Assembly: GCA_004020875.1 (NCBI GenBank)
Contig: SAPZ01000001.1
Coordinates: forward strand, 372,001-436,000
DNA: 64,000 nt
Origin: Mesorhizobium sp.
GTDB taxonomy: Bacteria > Pseudomonadota > Alphaproteobacteria > Rhizobiales > Rhizobiaceae
Direction of reading: 5' to 3'
The first letter of the stretch is position 1. Every line of letters starts with the position of its first letter. Below the pieces are notes generated by a model. The model worked only from the letters and a program-made list of their open reading frames with translations, was not told the origin of the DNA and did not search any database. Positions 19,099 through 27,549 of this stretch are shown here, one piece after another. A program made the position numbers and the translations under genes.

Positions 19099-20190
19099 AT
19101 GTTACAGCATTCACAAGCGTCATCGGACCGTTCGGCGCGGGACGAGGCAACCCGGAGCAGCGGCGCCAGCAGCTTGGCCGAGAGCACGTCGCTCAACTAT
19201 GTAAGCGATGCCGATCCCGGCATCCGCAGATTGAGGAAAGGCACGGGATTTGCCTATCTGGGCCCCAGCGGCAGAGCCGTCGACGAAGCGACGCTTGCCC
19301 GCGTCAAGGCGATCGTCATTCCGCCGGCCTGGACTGATGTATGGATCTCGCCCGATCCGGACGGCCATATCCAGGCAACCGGCCGGGATCAGCGTGGCCG
19401 CAAGCAATACCGCTATCACCCGCAATGGACCGAGGAACGCGACGGCGTCAAATATTCCAGCCTCGTCGCCTTCGCGGAAAGCCTGCCTGCCCTGAGGCGC
19501 CAGATCGATACCGATCTGCGCCGGCGCGGGCTGCCCTTGGAGCGGGTCGTCGCCTCGGTGGTCTGGTTGCTCGACAACACCATGATCCGCATCGGCAATG
19601 CGGCTTATGCGCGCGACAACAAGAGTTTCGGGCTGACCACGCTGCGCGACCGCCATGTCGAGATCAACGGCTCCAGCCTGCGCTTCGCCTTCAAGGGCAA
19701 GTCGGGCAAGGAATGGAAGCTGAAGCTGGTCGATCGCCGCATCGCCAAGGTCGTGCGCGGCGCCCAGGATCTGCCTGGGCAGAAGCTGTTCCAATATCTC
19801 GACGAGGAAGGCGCCCAGCGGCCGGTGCGCTCGGAGGACGTCAACCGGTACATCCGCGAGGCGTCCGGCGCCGAATTCAGCTCAAAGCATTTTCGCACCT
19901 GGGGCGGCACCATCCATGCCGCGTCGCTGTTTGCCGGGACCGAGCTGCCGGAGAGCAAGATACAGCAAAAGCGGGTGGTCAACGGCGTCGTCGACAAGGT
20001 CGCCGAGCGGTTGGGCAATACCCGTGCCGTCTGCCGCAAATGCTACATCCATCCCTTGGTGTTCGAGGCGTGGACCGAGGGGCGCCTGCTCCACGAGATG
20101 GCCGAAGCCAACAAGCGCAAACGGCTGATACAAGGCCTCGACGAGGAAGAAACACTGGTGCTCAGATGGCTGCAGGCGCATGGCGCCTGA
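19099..20190 (+). CDS. DNA topoisomerase IB (poxvirus-type)
   Basis: 363-residue type IB topoisomerase, which relaxes supercoils by transient single-strand cleavage through a 3'-phosphotyrosine. The ATG at 19099 starts a short polar tail before the conserved core (LNYVSDADPGIRRLRKG). Typical blocks: IPPAWTDVWISPDPDGHIQA, GRDQRGRKQYRYHP, LLDNTMIRIGNAAYA, FKGKSGKEW and FRTWGGT. The catalytic Tyr is in RKCYIHP (about Tyr 316). Such enzymes are common, though not universal, in rhizobia. It stands alone between the glycosyltransferases and the DGPF/sigma pair. Confidence 0.94.
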   Translation: MLQHSQASSDRSARDEATRSSGASSLAESTSLNYVSDADPGIRRLRKGTGFAYLGPSGRAVDEATLARVKAIVIPPAWTDVWISPDPDGHIQATGRDQRGRKQYRYHPQWTEERDGVKYSSLVAFAESLPALRRQIDTDLRRRGLPLERVVASVVWLLDNTMIRIGNAAYARDNKSFGLTTLRDRHVEINGSSLRFAFKGKSGKEWKLKLVDRRIAKVVRGAQDLPGQKLFQYLDEEGAQRPVRSEDVNRYIREASGAEFSSKHFRTWGGTIHAASLFAGTELPESKIQQKRVVNGVVDKVAERLGNTRAVCRKCYIHPLVFEAWTEGRLLHEMAEANKRKRLIQGLDEEETLVLRWLQAHGA

Positions 20191-20250
20191 CGGTCAGGCG
20201 CAAAGGACAGCCAAGCCCGCGATGCCCGCCGAATTTTTTTATCGACCTCG

Positions 20251-20277
20251 TGTCGGGAAGGGTCCTAGTGTCGCGTC
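20251..20277 (+). promoter_or_regulatory. Candidate ECF42-type promoter upstream of the DGPF/sigma pair
   Basis: TGTCGG (20251-20256) and CGTC (20274-20277) are separated by exactly 17 bases. This matches the promoter form I recall for ECF42 sigma factors (TGTCGA-like -35, CGA/TC -10). It lies 24 bases before the DGPF gene start, placing a transcription start near 20283. Autoregulation of the pair is therefore likely. Confidence 0.55.
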
Positions 20278-20300
20278 CTTTGATACGGAAAGGACCTGCC

Positions 20301-20675
20301 ATGCTCTACGCCATCCTCTGCTACGCCTCCGAAGACGTCGTCTGCTCCTGGAGCAAGGAACAGGACGACGAGGTCATGGCAAAGCTTCTCAACGTGCAGG
20401 ATAAATACGCCAAGGCCGGCCGGCTTGGGCCCGTGGCGCGTCTTTTGCCGACAACTGCCGCGACGACCCTGAGAAAGGTCAAGGGCGAGGCCGTCGTGCT
20501 CGATGGCCCGTTCGCCGAGACCAAGGAACAGTTCCTCGGCTTCTACACGCTCGAATGCCACGACCTCGACGAGGCCGTCGAATTCGCCCGCGAGCTTTCC
20601 GAGGTCAATCCGAGCGGCGGTTCCTACGAGATCCGCCCGGTTTCGGTCTTCAATCCGACAAAGGTAGCGGTATGA
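20301..20675 (+). CDS. YCII/DGPF-domain protein, partner of the ECF42 sigma factor
   Basis: 124-residue small cytoplasmic protein of the YCII-related family, with the name-giving DGPF motif (DGPFAETKEQFLGFY) at about residue 68. Start at ATG 20301 with GGAAAGGA upstream. The stop overlaps the sigma-factor start (ATGA). DGPF proteins are the constant neighbours of ECF42 sigma factors and are thought to be their targets or modulators; their biochemical activity is not established. A matching promoter lies directly upstream. Confidence 0.9.
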   Translation: MLYAILCYASEDVVCSWSKEQDDEVMAKLLNVQDKYAKAGRLGPVARLLPTTAATTLRKVKGEAVVLDGPFAETKEQFLGFYTLECHDLDEAVEFARELSEVNPSGGSYEIRPVSVFNPTKVAV

Positions 20676-21946
20676 CGGACCTTGCCTGGATAAGCACGGC
20701 GATCAGCAACGCCCGTCCGCAGGCGATGGGCGCGCTGCTGCGCTACTTCCGCGATCTCGATGCCGCCGAAGAAGCTTTCCAGGATGCGTGCCTGCGAGCA
20801 CTCAAGAACTGGCCGAAGAATGGGCCGCCGCGCGATCCGGCGGCCTGGTTGATCTTCGTCGGCCGCAACAGCGGCATCGATGCGGTGCGCAAGCGCGCCA
20901 AGCAGGCGCCGATGCCGGAAGAGGACCAGATCTCCGATCTGGAGGATGCCGAGGGCGACATGGCCGAGCGGCTGGACGGCGCGCATTATCGCGACGACAT
21001 CCTGCGGCTTCTGTTCATCTGCTGCCATCCGGATTTGCCGGCAACACAGCAGATCGCGGTGGCGCTGCGCATCGTCTCCGGCCTCACCGTCAAGCAGATC
21101 GCGCGCGCTTTCCTGGTCGGCGAAAGTGCCATGGAGCAGCGCATCACCCGAGCCAAGGCGCGTATCGCCGACGCCGGCGTGCCGTTCGAGACCCCGGGCG
21201 CGGTCGAACGCTCGGAGCGGCTCGCCGCAGTCGCGGCGATGGTCTATCTGATCTTCAACGAAGGCTATTCGAGCAATGGCGGCGAGGCGCCGGCCCGCGC
21301 GCCGCTTTGCGAAGAGGCGATCCGGCTCGCACGCCTGCTGCTCAGGCTCTTCCAGGCCGAGCCGGAGATCATGGGGCTGACGGCGCTGCTCTTGCTGCAG
21401 CATGCACGGGCGCCGGCAAGGTTCGATGAGAATGGCGAGATCGTCCTGCTTGAGGATCAGGATCGCTCGCTGTGGAGCCGCAAGATGATCGACGAGGGCC
21501 TCGCGCTGGTCGACAAGGCGCTGCGCCATCGCAAGCCCGGCCCTTACCAGGTGCAGGCGGCGATTGCCGCGCTGCATGCGCGGGCGGCGACGGCCGCGGA
21601 CACCGACTGGACCGAGATCGACCTGCTCTATGGCCTGCTGGAACAGATGCAGCCGTCGCCGGTGGTGACGCTGAACCGCGCCGTCGCGGTCAGCAAGGTA
21701 CGCGGCCCGGAAGCCGCGCTTGCCTTGATCGAGCCGCTGGAAGAGCGGTTGTCGGGCTATTTCCACTTCTTCGGCCTAAGGGGCGGGCTGCTGATGCAGC
21801 TTGGCCGCAACGAGGAGGCGCGCGTCGCCTTCGATCGCGCCATCGCTTTGGCCAACACCGCCGCGGAGGCCGCGCATATCCGCATGCATATCGACCGGCT
21901 GATCAAGGAAAGCAGGGAGAAGTCCTCGATACAGAGGGCCCGCTGA
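20672..21946 (+). CDS. ECF42-group RNA polymerase sigma factor with C-terminal TPR-like extension
   Basis: 424-residue sigma factor, far longer than the usual ECF length of about 200. Region 2 (about residues 10-80) includes DLDAAEEAFQDACLRALKNWP. Region 4 (about 120-170) includes LTVKQIARAFLVGESAMEQRITRAKARI. The remaining 230 or so residues form a helical, TPR-like extension (VKVRGPEAALALIEPLEERL-type repeats, RNEEARVAFDRAIALAN) typical of ECF42. No anti-sigma gene is adjacent; the extension is thought to take over control. It is translated from an ATGA overlap with the DGPF gene. Confidence 0.93.
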   Translation: MTDLAWISTAISNARPQAMGALLRYFRDLDAAEEAFQDACLRALKNWPKNGPPRDPAAWLIFVGRNSGIDAVRKRAKQAPMPEEDQISDLEDAEGDMAERLDGAHYRDDILRLLFICCHPDLPATQQIAVALRIVSGLTVKQIARAFLVGESAMEQRITRAKARIADAGVPFETPGAVERSERLAAVAAMVYLIFNEGYSSNGGEAPARAPLCEEAIRLARLLLRLFQAEPEIMGLTALLLLQHARAPARFDENGEIVLLEDQDRSLWSRKMIDEGLALVDKALRHRKPGPYQVQAAIAALHARAATAADTDWTEIDLLYGLLEQMQPSPVVTLNRAVAVSKVRGPEAALALIEPLEERLSGYFHFFGLRGGLLMQLGRNEEARVAFDRAIALANTAAEAAHIRMHIDRLIKESREKSSIQRAR

Positions 21947-22124
21947 TCCGGCTTCGCCCTCTGGCCCAATTTCGCAGCCGAGCCTTGGACCATGCCGGGG
22001 TGGCGGTTTTTCCCCGAAACGAGTAATGCCACGCCATCAAAGCGCCCAGGCGTGCTCAACGGCATTTCCGCGAGATGGCGCATGGCTCCATTCCGCCCTT
22101 GGGCGGGATCTGAAAGGAACAAAA

Positions 22125-23639
22125 ATGACATTGGCGAAGGAAACGGCCTCACTTCTGGAGAAACTCGGCGTTGCCAAGGAGGCGCTTGGCGGAGGCGACC
22201 TCATCGTTCGCAGTCCGGTGACGGGCGAACAGATCGCGGCGCTGAAGTCGATCTCGGCGGCGGACGCCGGCAACGCCATCGATGCGGCGCACAAGGCCTT
22301 CCAGGCCTGGCGCCTGGTGCCGGGCCCGAAGCGCGGCGAACTGGTGCGGCTGCTGGGCGAAGAACTGCGCGCGCATAAGGACGAGCTCGGCCGGCTGGTG
22401 TCGATCGAGGTCGGCAAGATCCCGTCCGAGGGTCTCGGCGAAGTGCAGGAGATGATCGACATCTGCGATTTCGCTGTCGGTCTTTCCCGGCAGCTCTATG
22501 GCCTCACCATCGCCACCGAGCGTCCAGGACACCGCATGATGGAGACCTGGCACCCGCTTGGCGTCGTCGGCGTCATCTCCGCCTTCAACTTCCCGGTCGC
22601 GGTGTGGTCGTGGAACGCGGCGCTCGCCTTCGTCTGCGGCGACGCGGTGGTGTGGAAGCCGTCGGAAAAGACGCCGCTGACCGCACTTGCCTGTGAGGCG
22701 ATCTTCAAGCGCGCCGCACGGCGCTTCGGCGCCGATGCGCCGACAGGGCTGCTGCAGGTGCTGATCGGCGACCGCGTCGCCGGCGAGGTGCTGGTCGACC
22801 ATCCGAAGGTGCCGCTGGTCTCGGCCACCGGCTCGACGCGCATGGGCCGCGAGGTCGGTCCGCGACTCGCCAAGCGCTTCGCCCGCGCCGTGCTCGAACT
22901 TGGCGGCAACAATGCCGGCATCGTGTGCCCGACCGCCGACCTCGACATGGCGCTGCGCGCGATCGCCTTCGGCGCCATGGGCACTGCCGGCCAGCGTTGC
23001 ACGACGCTGAGGCGCCTGTTCGTGCATGACAGCGTCTATGACGCGCTCCTGCCGCGGCTGAAGAAGGCCTATCAGAGCGTCTCGGTCGGCAATCCGCTGG
23101 AAGGCAAGGCACTGGTCGGTCCGCTGATCGACAAGGCGGCCTTCGACAACATGCAGAAGGCGCTGAAGGAGGCGCAAGCGCATGGCGGCAAGGTGACCGG
23201 CGGCACGCGCGTCGAAGACGGCCACCCGGACGCCTACTACGTGCATCCGGCGCTGGTCGAGATGCCGAAGCAGGTGTCGCCGGTGACGGAAGAGACCTTC
23301 GCGCCGATTCTCTATGTGATGAGATACACCGATTTCGACGAGGCGCTCGAATTGCACAATGCGGTCGGCGCCGGCCTGTCGTCGTCGATCTTCACCCGCG
23401 ATCTGCAGGAATCGGAACGCTTCCTCGGCGTCGACGGCTCGGATTGCGGTATCGCCAACGTCAATATCGGCACCTCGGGTGCCGAGATCGGCGGGGCGTT
23501 CGGCGGGGAGAAGGAGACGGGCGGCGGCCGCGAGAGCGGCTCGGATGCCTGGAAGGCCTATATGCGTCGCGCCACCAACACGGTGAACTTCTCCAAGGCG
23601 CTGCCGCTCGCGCAGGGCGTCTCGTTCGACATCGATTAA
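22125..23639 (+). CDS. amaB: Aldehyde dehydrogenase, AmaB-like (L-2-aminoadipate semialdehyde dehydrogenase)
   Basis: 504-residue NAD(P)-dependent aldehyde dehydrogenase. Start at ATG 22125 with GAAAGGA upstream. Catalytic Glu is in ELGGNNAGIV (about 258) and catalytic Cys in GQRCTTL (about 292). The stretches FNFPVAVWSWNAALAFVCGD and GSDCGIANVNIGTSGAEIGGAFGGEK are typical of the ALDH7 / piperideine-6-carboxylate dehydrogenase branch (AmaB), which oxidises aminoadipate semialdehyde in lysine breakdown. The broad family is certain, the substrate branch less so. A short hairpin (CCGCCC/GGGCGG, from 22093) precedes the ribosome site. No lysine genes are adjacent; gcdH is 13 kb upstream. Confidence 0.85.
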   Translation: MTLAKETASLLEKLGVAKEALGGGDLIVRSPVTGEQIAALKSISAADAGNAIDAAHKAFQAWRLVPGPKRGELVRLLGEELRAHKDELGRLVSIEVGKIPSEGLGEVQEMIDICDFAVGLSRQLYGLTIATERPGHRMMETWHPLGVVGVISAFNFPVAVWSWNAALAFVCGDAVVWKPSEKTPLTALACEAIFKRAARRFGADAPTGLLQVLIGDRVAGEVLVDHPKVPLVSATGSTRMGREVGPRLAKRFARAVLELGGNNAGIVCPTADLDMALRAIAFGAMGTAGQRCTTLRRLFVHDSVYDALLPRLKKAYQSVSVGNPLEGKALVGPLIDKAAFDNMQKALKEAQAHGGKVTGGTRVEDGHPDAYYVHPALVEMPKQVSPVTEETFAPILYVMRYTDFDEALELHNAVGAGLSSSIFTRDLQESERFLGVDGSDCGIANVNIGTSGAEIGGAFGGEKETGGGRESGSDAWKAYMRRATNTVNFSKALPLAQGVSFDID

Positions 23640-23648
23640 TGACAGATA

Positions 23649-23674
23649 CAGGCGCCGCGAAACCGCGGCGCCTG
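23649..23674. terminator. Bidirectional terminator-like hairpin between convergent genes
   Basis: A perfect 11-base-pair stem (CAGGCGCCGCG with CGCGGCGCCTG, loop AAAC) fills the 44-base gap between the convergent aldehyde dehydrogenase and ABC ATPase genes. No T-run follows on either strand, so it may act by stalling or as an RNA 3' end protector. Confidence 0.6.
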
Positions 23675-23683
23675 ATACGCTCA

Positions 23684-24760
23684 TCAGAAAGCTTTGCCGG
23701 TTGCCGGATCGAACAGGCGAAGCGCTTCCGCGTCGAAGACAAACGCGCATGGCTGGCCCTTCGCGACGCGGACTTGCGGCGGCAAGGTCGCCGTCAGCCG
23801 CTGGGTTCCGGCCCGGGCGGTGGTGACTTGCTCCGGCCCGGTCAGTTCGACGACATCGATCTCGACGGGCAGTGACAAGTCCGTGCCGCTGCCCGTCCCA
23901 AGGTGGAGCGCTTCCGGCCTTACGCCGACTATGACCTGAGCGCCGTTACTGACTGCATCTGTGAAGCGTGCCGGCAGCGCCAGACGCGCATCCGTGCCGG
24001 TGATGGAGAGCTTGCCGTCCTCGACTGTGGCTTCCAGCATGTTCATCGCCGGCGCGCCGACGAAACCGGCCACATAGAGCGTTGCCGGCTGGTTGTAGAT
24101 CTCTTCCGGGGTGCCCAGTTGTTCGATGCGGCCGTCGCGCATGACGGCGATGCGGGTCGCCAGCGTCATCGCCTCGATCTGGTCGTGGGTGACGTAGACG
24201 ACGGTGGTCTTAAGCATCTCATGCAGGCGCTTCAGCTCGGTGCGCATTTCCAGGCGCAGCTTGGCGTCAAGATTGGAGAGCGGCTCGTCGAAGAGGAAGA
24301 CCTGGGGCTTACGCACCAGCGCCCGACCGATGGCGACGCGCTGGCGCTGGCCGCCTGAGAGCTGGCCGGGCTTACGATCTAGCAGGTTCTCGATCTGCAA
24401 AAGCTTTGCCGTCTCGCGCACCGCCTTGTCGCGTTCGGCAGCGGGAACCTTGCGCATCTCAAGGCCGAAACCGATGTTGCGGCTGACGGTTAGGTTCGGA
24501 TAGAGCGCGTAGGACTGGAACACCATGGCGATGTCGCGGTTCTTAGGATGCACGCCAAGCACCGACCGGCCGCCGATCAGCACGTCGCCGCTGGTTGCCT
24601 CGGCGAGACCGGCGATGATGTTGAGCAAGGTGGATTTGCCGCAGCCCGACGAGCCGAGCAGCACCAGGAACTCGCCATTTTCGAGCGCGATGTCGATGCC
24701 TTTCAGCGTCTCGACGCTGCCGTAATTCTTGCGGACTTCGCGGATCTCAAGCGCGCTCAT
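23684..24760 (-). CDS. Sugar ABC transporter ATPase (UgpC/MalK-type)
   Basis: 358-residue ATPase. I start it at ATG 24760 (MSALEIREV), overlapping the kinase gene by 14 bases; an ATG three codons upstream is an alternative. All motifs are canonical: Walker A GSSGCGKST, signature LSGGQ, Walker B LFDEP, and H-loop YVTHDQIEAMT. The C-terminal third is the MOI/TOBE regulatory domain of the MalK type. It is the last gene of the ROK-controlled operon and energises the two permeases encoded upstream. Confidence 0.93.
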   Translation of the reverse strand: MSALEIREVRKNYGSVETLKGIDIALENGEFLVLLGSSGCGKSTLLNIIAGLAEATSGDVLIGGRSVLGVHPKNRDIAMVFQSYALYPNLTVSRNIGFGLEMRKVPAAERDKAVRETAKLLQIENLLDRKPGQLSGGQRQRVAIGRALVRKPQVFLFDEPLSNLDAKLRLEMRTELKRLHEMLKTTVVYVTHDQIEAMTLATRIAVMRDGRIEQLGTPEEIYNQPATLYVAGFVGAPAMNMLEATVEDGKLSITGTDARLALPARFTDAVSNGAQVIVGVRPEALHLGTGSGTDLSLPVEIDVVELTGPEQVTTARAGTQRLTATLPPQVRVAKGQPCAFVFDAEALRLFDPATGKAF

Positions 24761-25688
24761 GGACGGCATCCTCGAATTGGGTCGGCCCGCCATAGTCGCG
24801 GGGCAAGGTTGAGATGGCGCGCGAGGCCACGCGGATGGCGGCGGACAGGCACTTTTCAAGGGAGCGTCCCTGTGCCAGGGCGGCCAGGAAGGCGGCGTTG
24901 AAGACATCACCGGCGCCGATCGTGTCGACGACAGCGACGCGCGGTGCCGCCACTTCGATGAGCTCGCCATCGGCGCCGATGGCGATCGCGCCGTCCGGTC
25001 CGCGTTTGACCACGACGATCGCCCCGTCCTTCATGCCGTCGCGGATCTTGTGCGCTGCCTCGACGGGACTAGCGAGACCGGCCAATGTCGTCGTCTCGAC
25101 CTCGTTGAACAGGGCCAGTTCGCAGCGCGACAGCCAGCCGCGCGCCGCCGCGCAGTTCGCTTCGGTCCAGCCGTCGATCGGCCATCCCGTGTCGAGCGCG
25201 ACGGCAATACGATGGGCTTCGGCCCAGTCGAAAAGCGCTCCATAGTCGCGCGTAAGGTCGTCGGTGAGAAAGGAGCCGCTGAGCAGCACATAGCCGCCGG
25301 TAAGCCGGTTGCCGTCGAGCACCGAAAGCACATCGTTCAGGCTGAAGCGGGGCAGGTGGCCGCGCGTGGTGAAAAAGGTGCGCTCGCCATCGGGATGGGT
25401 CATGCCGACCGACAATGTCGTGCCTTCGGGGCGAACCGCCCAATTTTGCGCGCGGTGCCCGAACGCCTCGCGCAGCCAGCGGCCGAACTGGTCGTCGCCA
25501 ACATTGGCGGCAATTTCGAAATCGATGCCCAGCGCCTGCCAGGCCAGCGCCGTATTGCCAGCCTGGCCGCCGACGCGCAGGTCGTCGTGCTCGACGACGG
25601 TCTCGGTGCCGGCCTTCGGCCAGGGCGCAACCGGGCCGACGATCAGGTCGACATTGACGTTGCCGATCACCGCGAGCGGTCGCATCAT
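24747..25688 (-). CDS. PfkB-family carbohydrate kinase
   Basis: 313-residue ribokinase-fold sugar kinase. The N-terminal PfkB signature region is GGQAGNTALAWQALG and the C-terminal anion-hole and catalytic motif is DTIGAGDVFNAAF, whose Asp is the general base. The start ATGATG at 25688 overlaps the SIS gene by 4 bases. Pairing with a SIS-domain enzyme and a sugar importer recalls FrlD/FrlB-type Amadori-product or amino-sugar pathways, in which a kinase phosphorylates the imported sugar at C6 before the SIS enzyme acts. That pathway assignment is inference. Confidence 0.9.
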   Translation of the reverse strand: MMRPLAVIGNVNVDLIVGPVAPWPKAGTETVVEHDDLRVGGQAGNTALAWQALGIDFEIAANVGDDQFGRWLREAFGHRAQNWAVRPEGTTLSVGMTHPDGERTFFTTRGHLPRFSLNDVLSVLDGNRLTGGYVLLSGSFLTDDLTRDYGALFDWAEAHRIAVALDTGWPIDGWTEANCAAARGWLSRCELALFNEVETTTLAGLASPVEAAHKIRDGMKDGAIVVVKRGPDGAIAIGADGELIEVAAPRVAVVDTIGAGDVFNAAFLAALAQGRSLEKCLSAAIRVASRAISTLPRDYGGPTQFEDAVHERA

Positions 25689-26701
25689 TCGCTCCTGGTG
25701 ATCTTGGTGGTGCGCACCGGCGTTCCGGCATTCTCGACCCGGGAATCGGCGAAGGCGATCATCAGGCGTTGCGCCACCGGCAGTATGGCGAAGATCGCCG
25801 CCAGGCCGGTGGCCGGTTTGAAGGCCAGTGTCACGGCACCTGAGACAGGCGCCTTGCCCGAAGCGTCGAAGACGATCAGCGGCGCACCGGCTTCGACGAC
25901 GGACACGGCCATAGCGGTGACGAGGTCGGCTGTCGGATCGTTATCCCGGAACAGGACGATGCCGATTTTCGGGCCAAGCATCTCCATTGGCCCATGGCGA
26001 AGCTGGCCGCCTTCGAGTGAATAGCAGGGCAGGCGCGACAGTTCGGTGAGGCCGAGCGCCAGTGCTTCGGCTACACCTTGCAGGCTGCGGCCGGATGTGA
26101 CCACGGTCACTACATTGCCGAGTGCTGCAAGCGCTGCATCGATCGCAATCGCCTCAGGGGCCTTGAGGGCAGCAAGTGCCGCGGCGGGATCGTCGCCCAG
26201 AGCCGCCAGAATGGCGAGATGCAGCGCGAAGGTCACGGTCAGACTGCGGGTTGCGGCAAAGGCGAGCTCGGTGCCGCCAGCGCCGACCAGGCAAGGCACG
26301 GTGCGGCCGAGGAAGGAACCGGCCTCCAGCGTCAGGCCGAAGGTCTCGGCGCGATCGCCGGTCTCGGCGAACCAGCGCAGCACCTCGGCGCTCTCGCCGG
26401 ACTGCGAGGTGACGATCACCGTCTTGCCGGTGAGCGGCAACGGCTGGCCAAGCTGTTCCGACAAAGGCAGCGCGATGGCATCGATGCCACGGGCGCGATA
26501 GAGCGGCTCGACCGCGCGGGCGACCGCGTGCGAAGCACCCATGCCGAGCAGGACGAGCCTGCCGGTCTTGCCGATCGAGGTGGCGACCCTGGCGGCGACA
26601 TCGCTGTTGTTTTCGAAGGAGGCAAGCGCATCCTGATGCTGGCGCGCCATCTCGCGGTCGATCGCAAGCAGGCCGGAGGGACGAGGCTTTTGAGCGGTCA
26701 T
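25685..26701 (-). CDS. SIS-domain sugar isomerase/deaminase/deglycase-like protein
   Basis: 338-residue protein with two SIS domains (AgaS/FrlB/GlmS-C type). The first holds RLVLLGMGASHAVARAVEPL and the phosphosugar-binding VIVTSQSGESAE. The second holds VVTVVTSGRSLQGVAEALALGLTE and LEGGQLRHGPMEML. Start is ATG 26701, two bases before the permease stop. Enzymes of this layout isomerise or deaminate amino-sugar phosphates or remove the amine from fructosamine phosphates. With the coupled PfkB kinase, the likely substrate is a phosphorylated amino sugar or Amadori compound. Confidence 0.9.
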   Translation of the reverse strand: MTAQKPRPSGLLAIDREMARQHQDALASFENNSDVAARVATSIGKTGRLVLLGMGASHAVARAVEPLYRARGIDAIALPLSEQLGQPLPLTGKTVIVTSQSGESAEVLRWFAETGDRAETFGLTLEAGSFLGRTVPCLVGAGGTELAFAATRSLTVTFALHLAILAALGDDPAAALAALKAPEAIAIDAALAALGNVVTVVTSGRSLQGVAEALALGLTELSRLPCYSLEGGQLRHGPMEMLGPKIGIVLFRDNDPTADLVTAMAVSVVEAGAPLIVFDASGKAPVSGAVTLAFKPATGLAAIFAILPVAQRLMIAFADSRVENAGTPVRTTKITRSE

Positions 26702-26703
26702 GA

Positions 26704-27549
26704 TTATCCTTTCACTCCGCCGCTGGTCAGGCCCGAGATCAGCGCGCGTTGCATGACGAGGCCGATCAGCACGGGCGGCAAGGCCGCGAGCACGCCGGCG
26801 GTGGCGATCAGCCCGTAATCGGACACGCGGCCGCCGGCGAGATCGGCGATGGCGACGGTAAGCGTCTTCGCGCGCTGATCCGAGGTGAAGAGCAGGGCAT
26901 AGAAGAATTCGTCCCAGGCAAGCAGCACGGCAAACAGCGCCGATGTCGCGACGACGGGCGCGGCCAGCGGCAAGGTTATGATGCGCCAGGTCTGGAACAG
27001 TCCGGCCCCGTCGATCATCGCCGCGGCCTCGATCTCGCGCGGGATGGAATCGAAACCCGATTTCATCAGCCAGGTTGTGAAGGGCGCGAGGATGGTCAGA
27101 TAGATCAGCGCCAGGCCGAAGACGTTGTTGAGCAGGCCAAGCCAGGACAGACCCATATAAAGCGGCACGGAGAGTGCGACCGGTGGCAGCATATAAGTGG
27201 CGATCACCATCGATAGCGACCAGCCGACCGAAGGTGTGCGCGAGACGGCCCAGCCGGCGGGCACCGCGAGGACGACAGCGGCAAGCGTCGCCATGCCGGC
27301 GACCTCCAGGCTGTTGCGCAGCGAGGACGTGAAGGCGGCGCCGGCACTGTTCTCGGCCCTCGACAGCAGCTGCGCGTAACGGGAGAAGTCGGCTGCCTGC
27401 GGCCACCAGCGTAGCGGCTTGGCGGCGAGGTCGGCCGCCGGCGATATGCTCATGACGAAAAGCCAGGCGAGCGGCGCCAGGACGACGGCGGCGAGCAGGA
27501 GGGCGCAGGCGTAGACGAAGGCGATGAAGACGGGGCTCTTGCGTTCCAT
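26704..27549 (-). CDS. Carbohydrate ABC transporter permease (MalG-type)
   Basis: 281-residue inner-membrane permease with six predicted membrane helices and the EAA loop IPREIEAAAMIDGAGLFQTW followed by ITLPLAAP. Start at ATG 27549, overlapping the stop of the MalF-type permease. It also carries the family-typical LLAWDEFFYALLFTSD near the C-terminus. It pairs with the neighbouring permease and the UgpC-type ATPase at the operon end. Confidence 0.93.
   Translation of the reverse strand: MERKSPVFIAFVYACALLLAAVVLAPLAWLFVMSISPAADLAAKPLRWWPQAADFSRYAQLLSRAENSAGAAFTSSLRNSLEVAGMATLAAVVLAVPAGWAVSRTPSVGWSLSMVIATYMLPPVALSVPLYMGLSWLGLLNNVFGLALIYLTILAPFTTWLMKSGFDSIPREIEAAAMIDGAGLFQTWRIITLPLAAPVVATSALFAVLLAWDEFFYALLFTSDQRAKTLTVAIADLAGGRVSDYGLIATAGVLAALPPVLIGLVMQRALISGLTSGGVKG

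Noticed and set aside
22149..23750. 533-codon minus-strand frame opposite the aldehyde dehydrogenase
   Set aside because: The dehydrogenase has both catalytic motifs; the opposing frame has no domain features.
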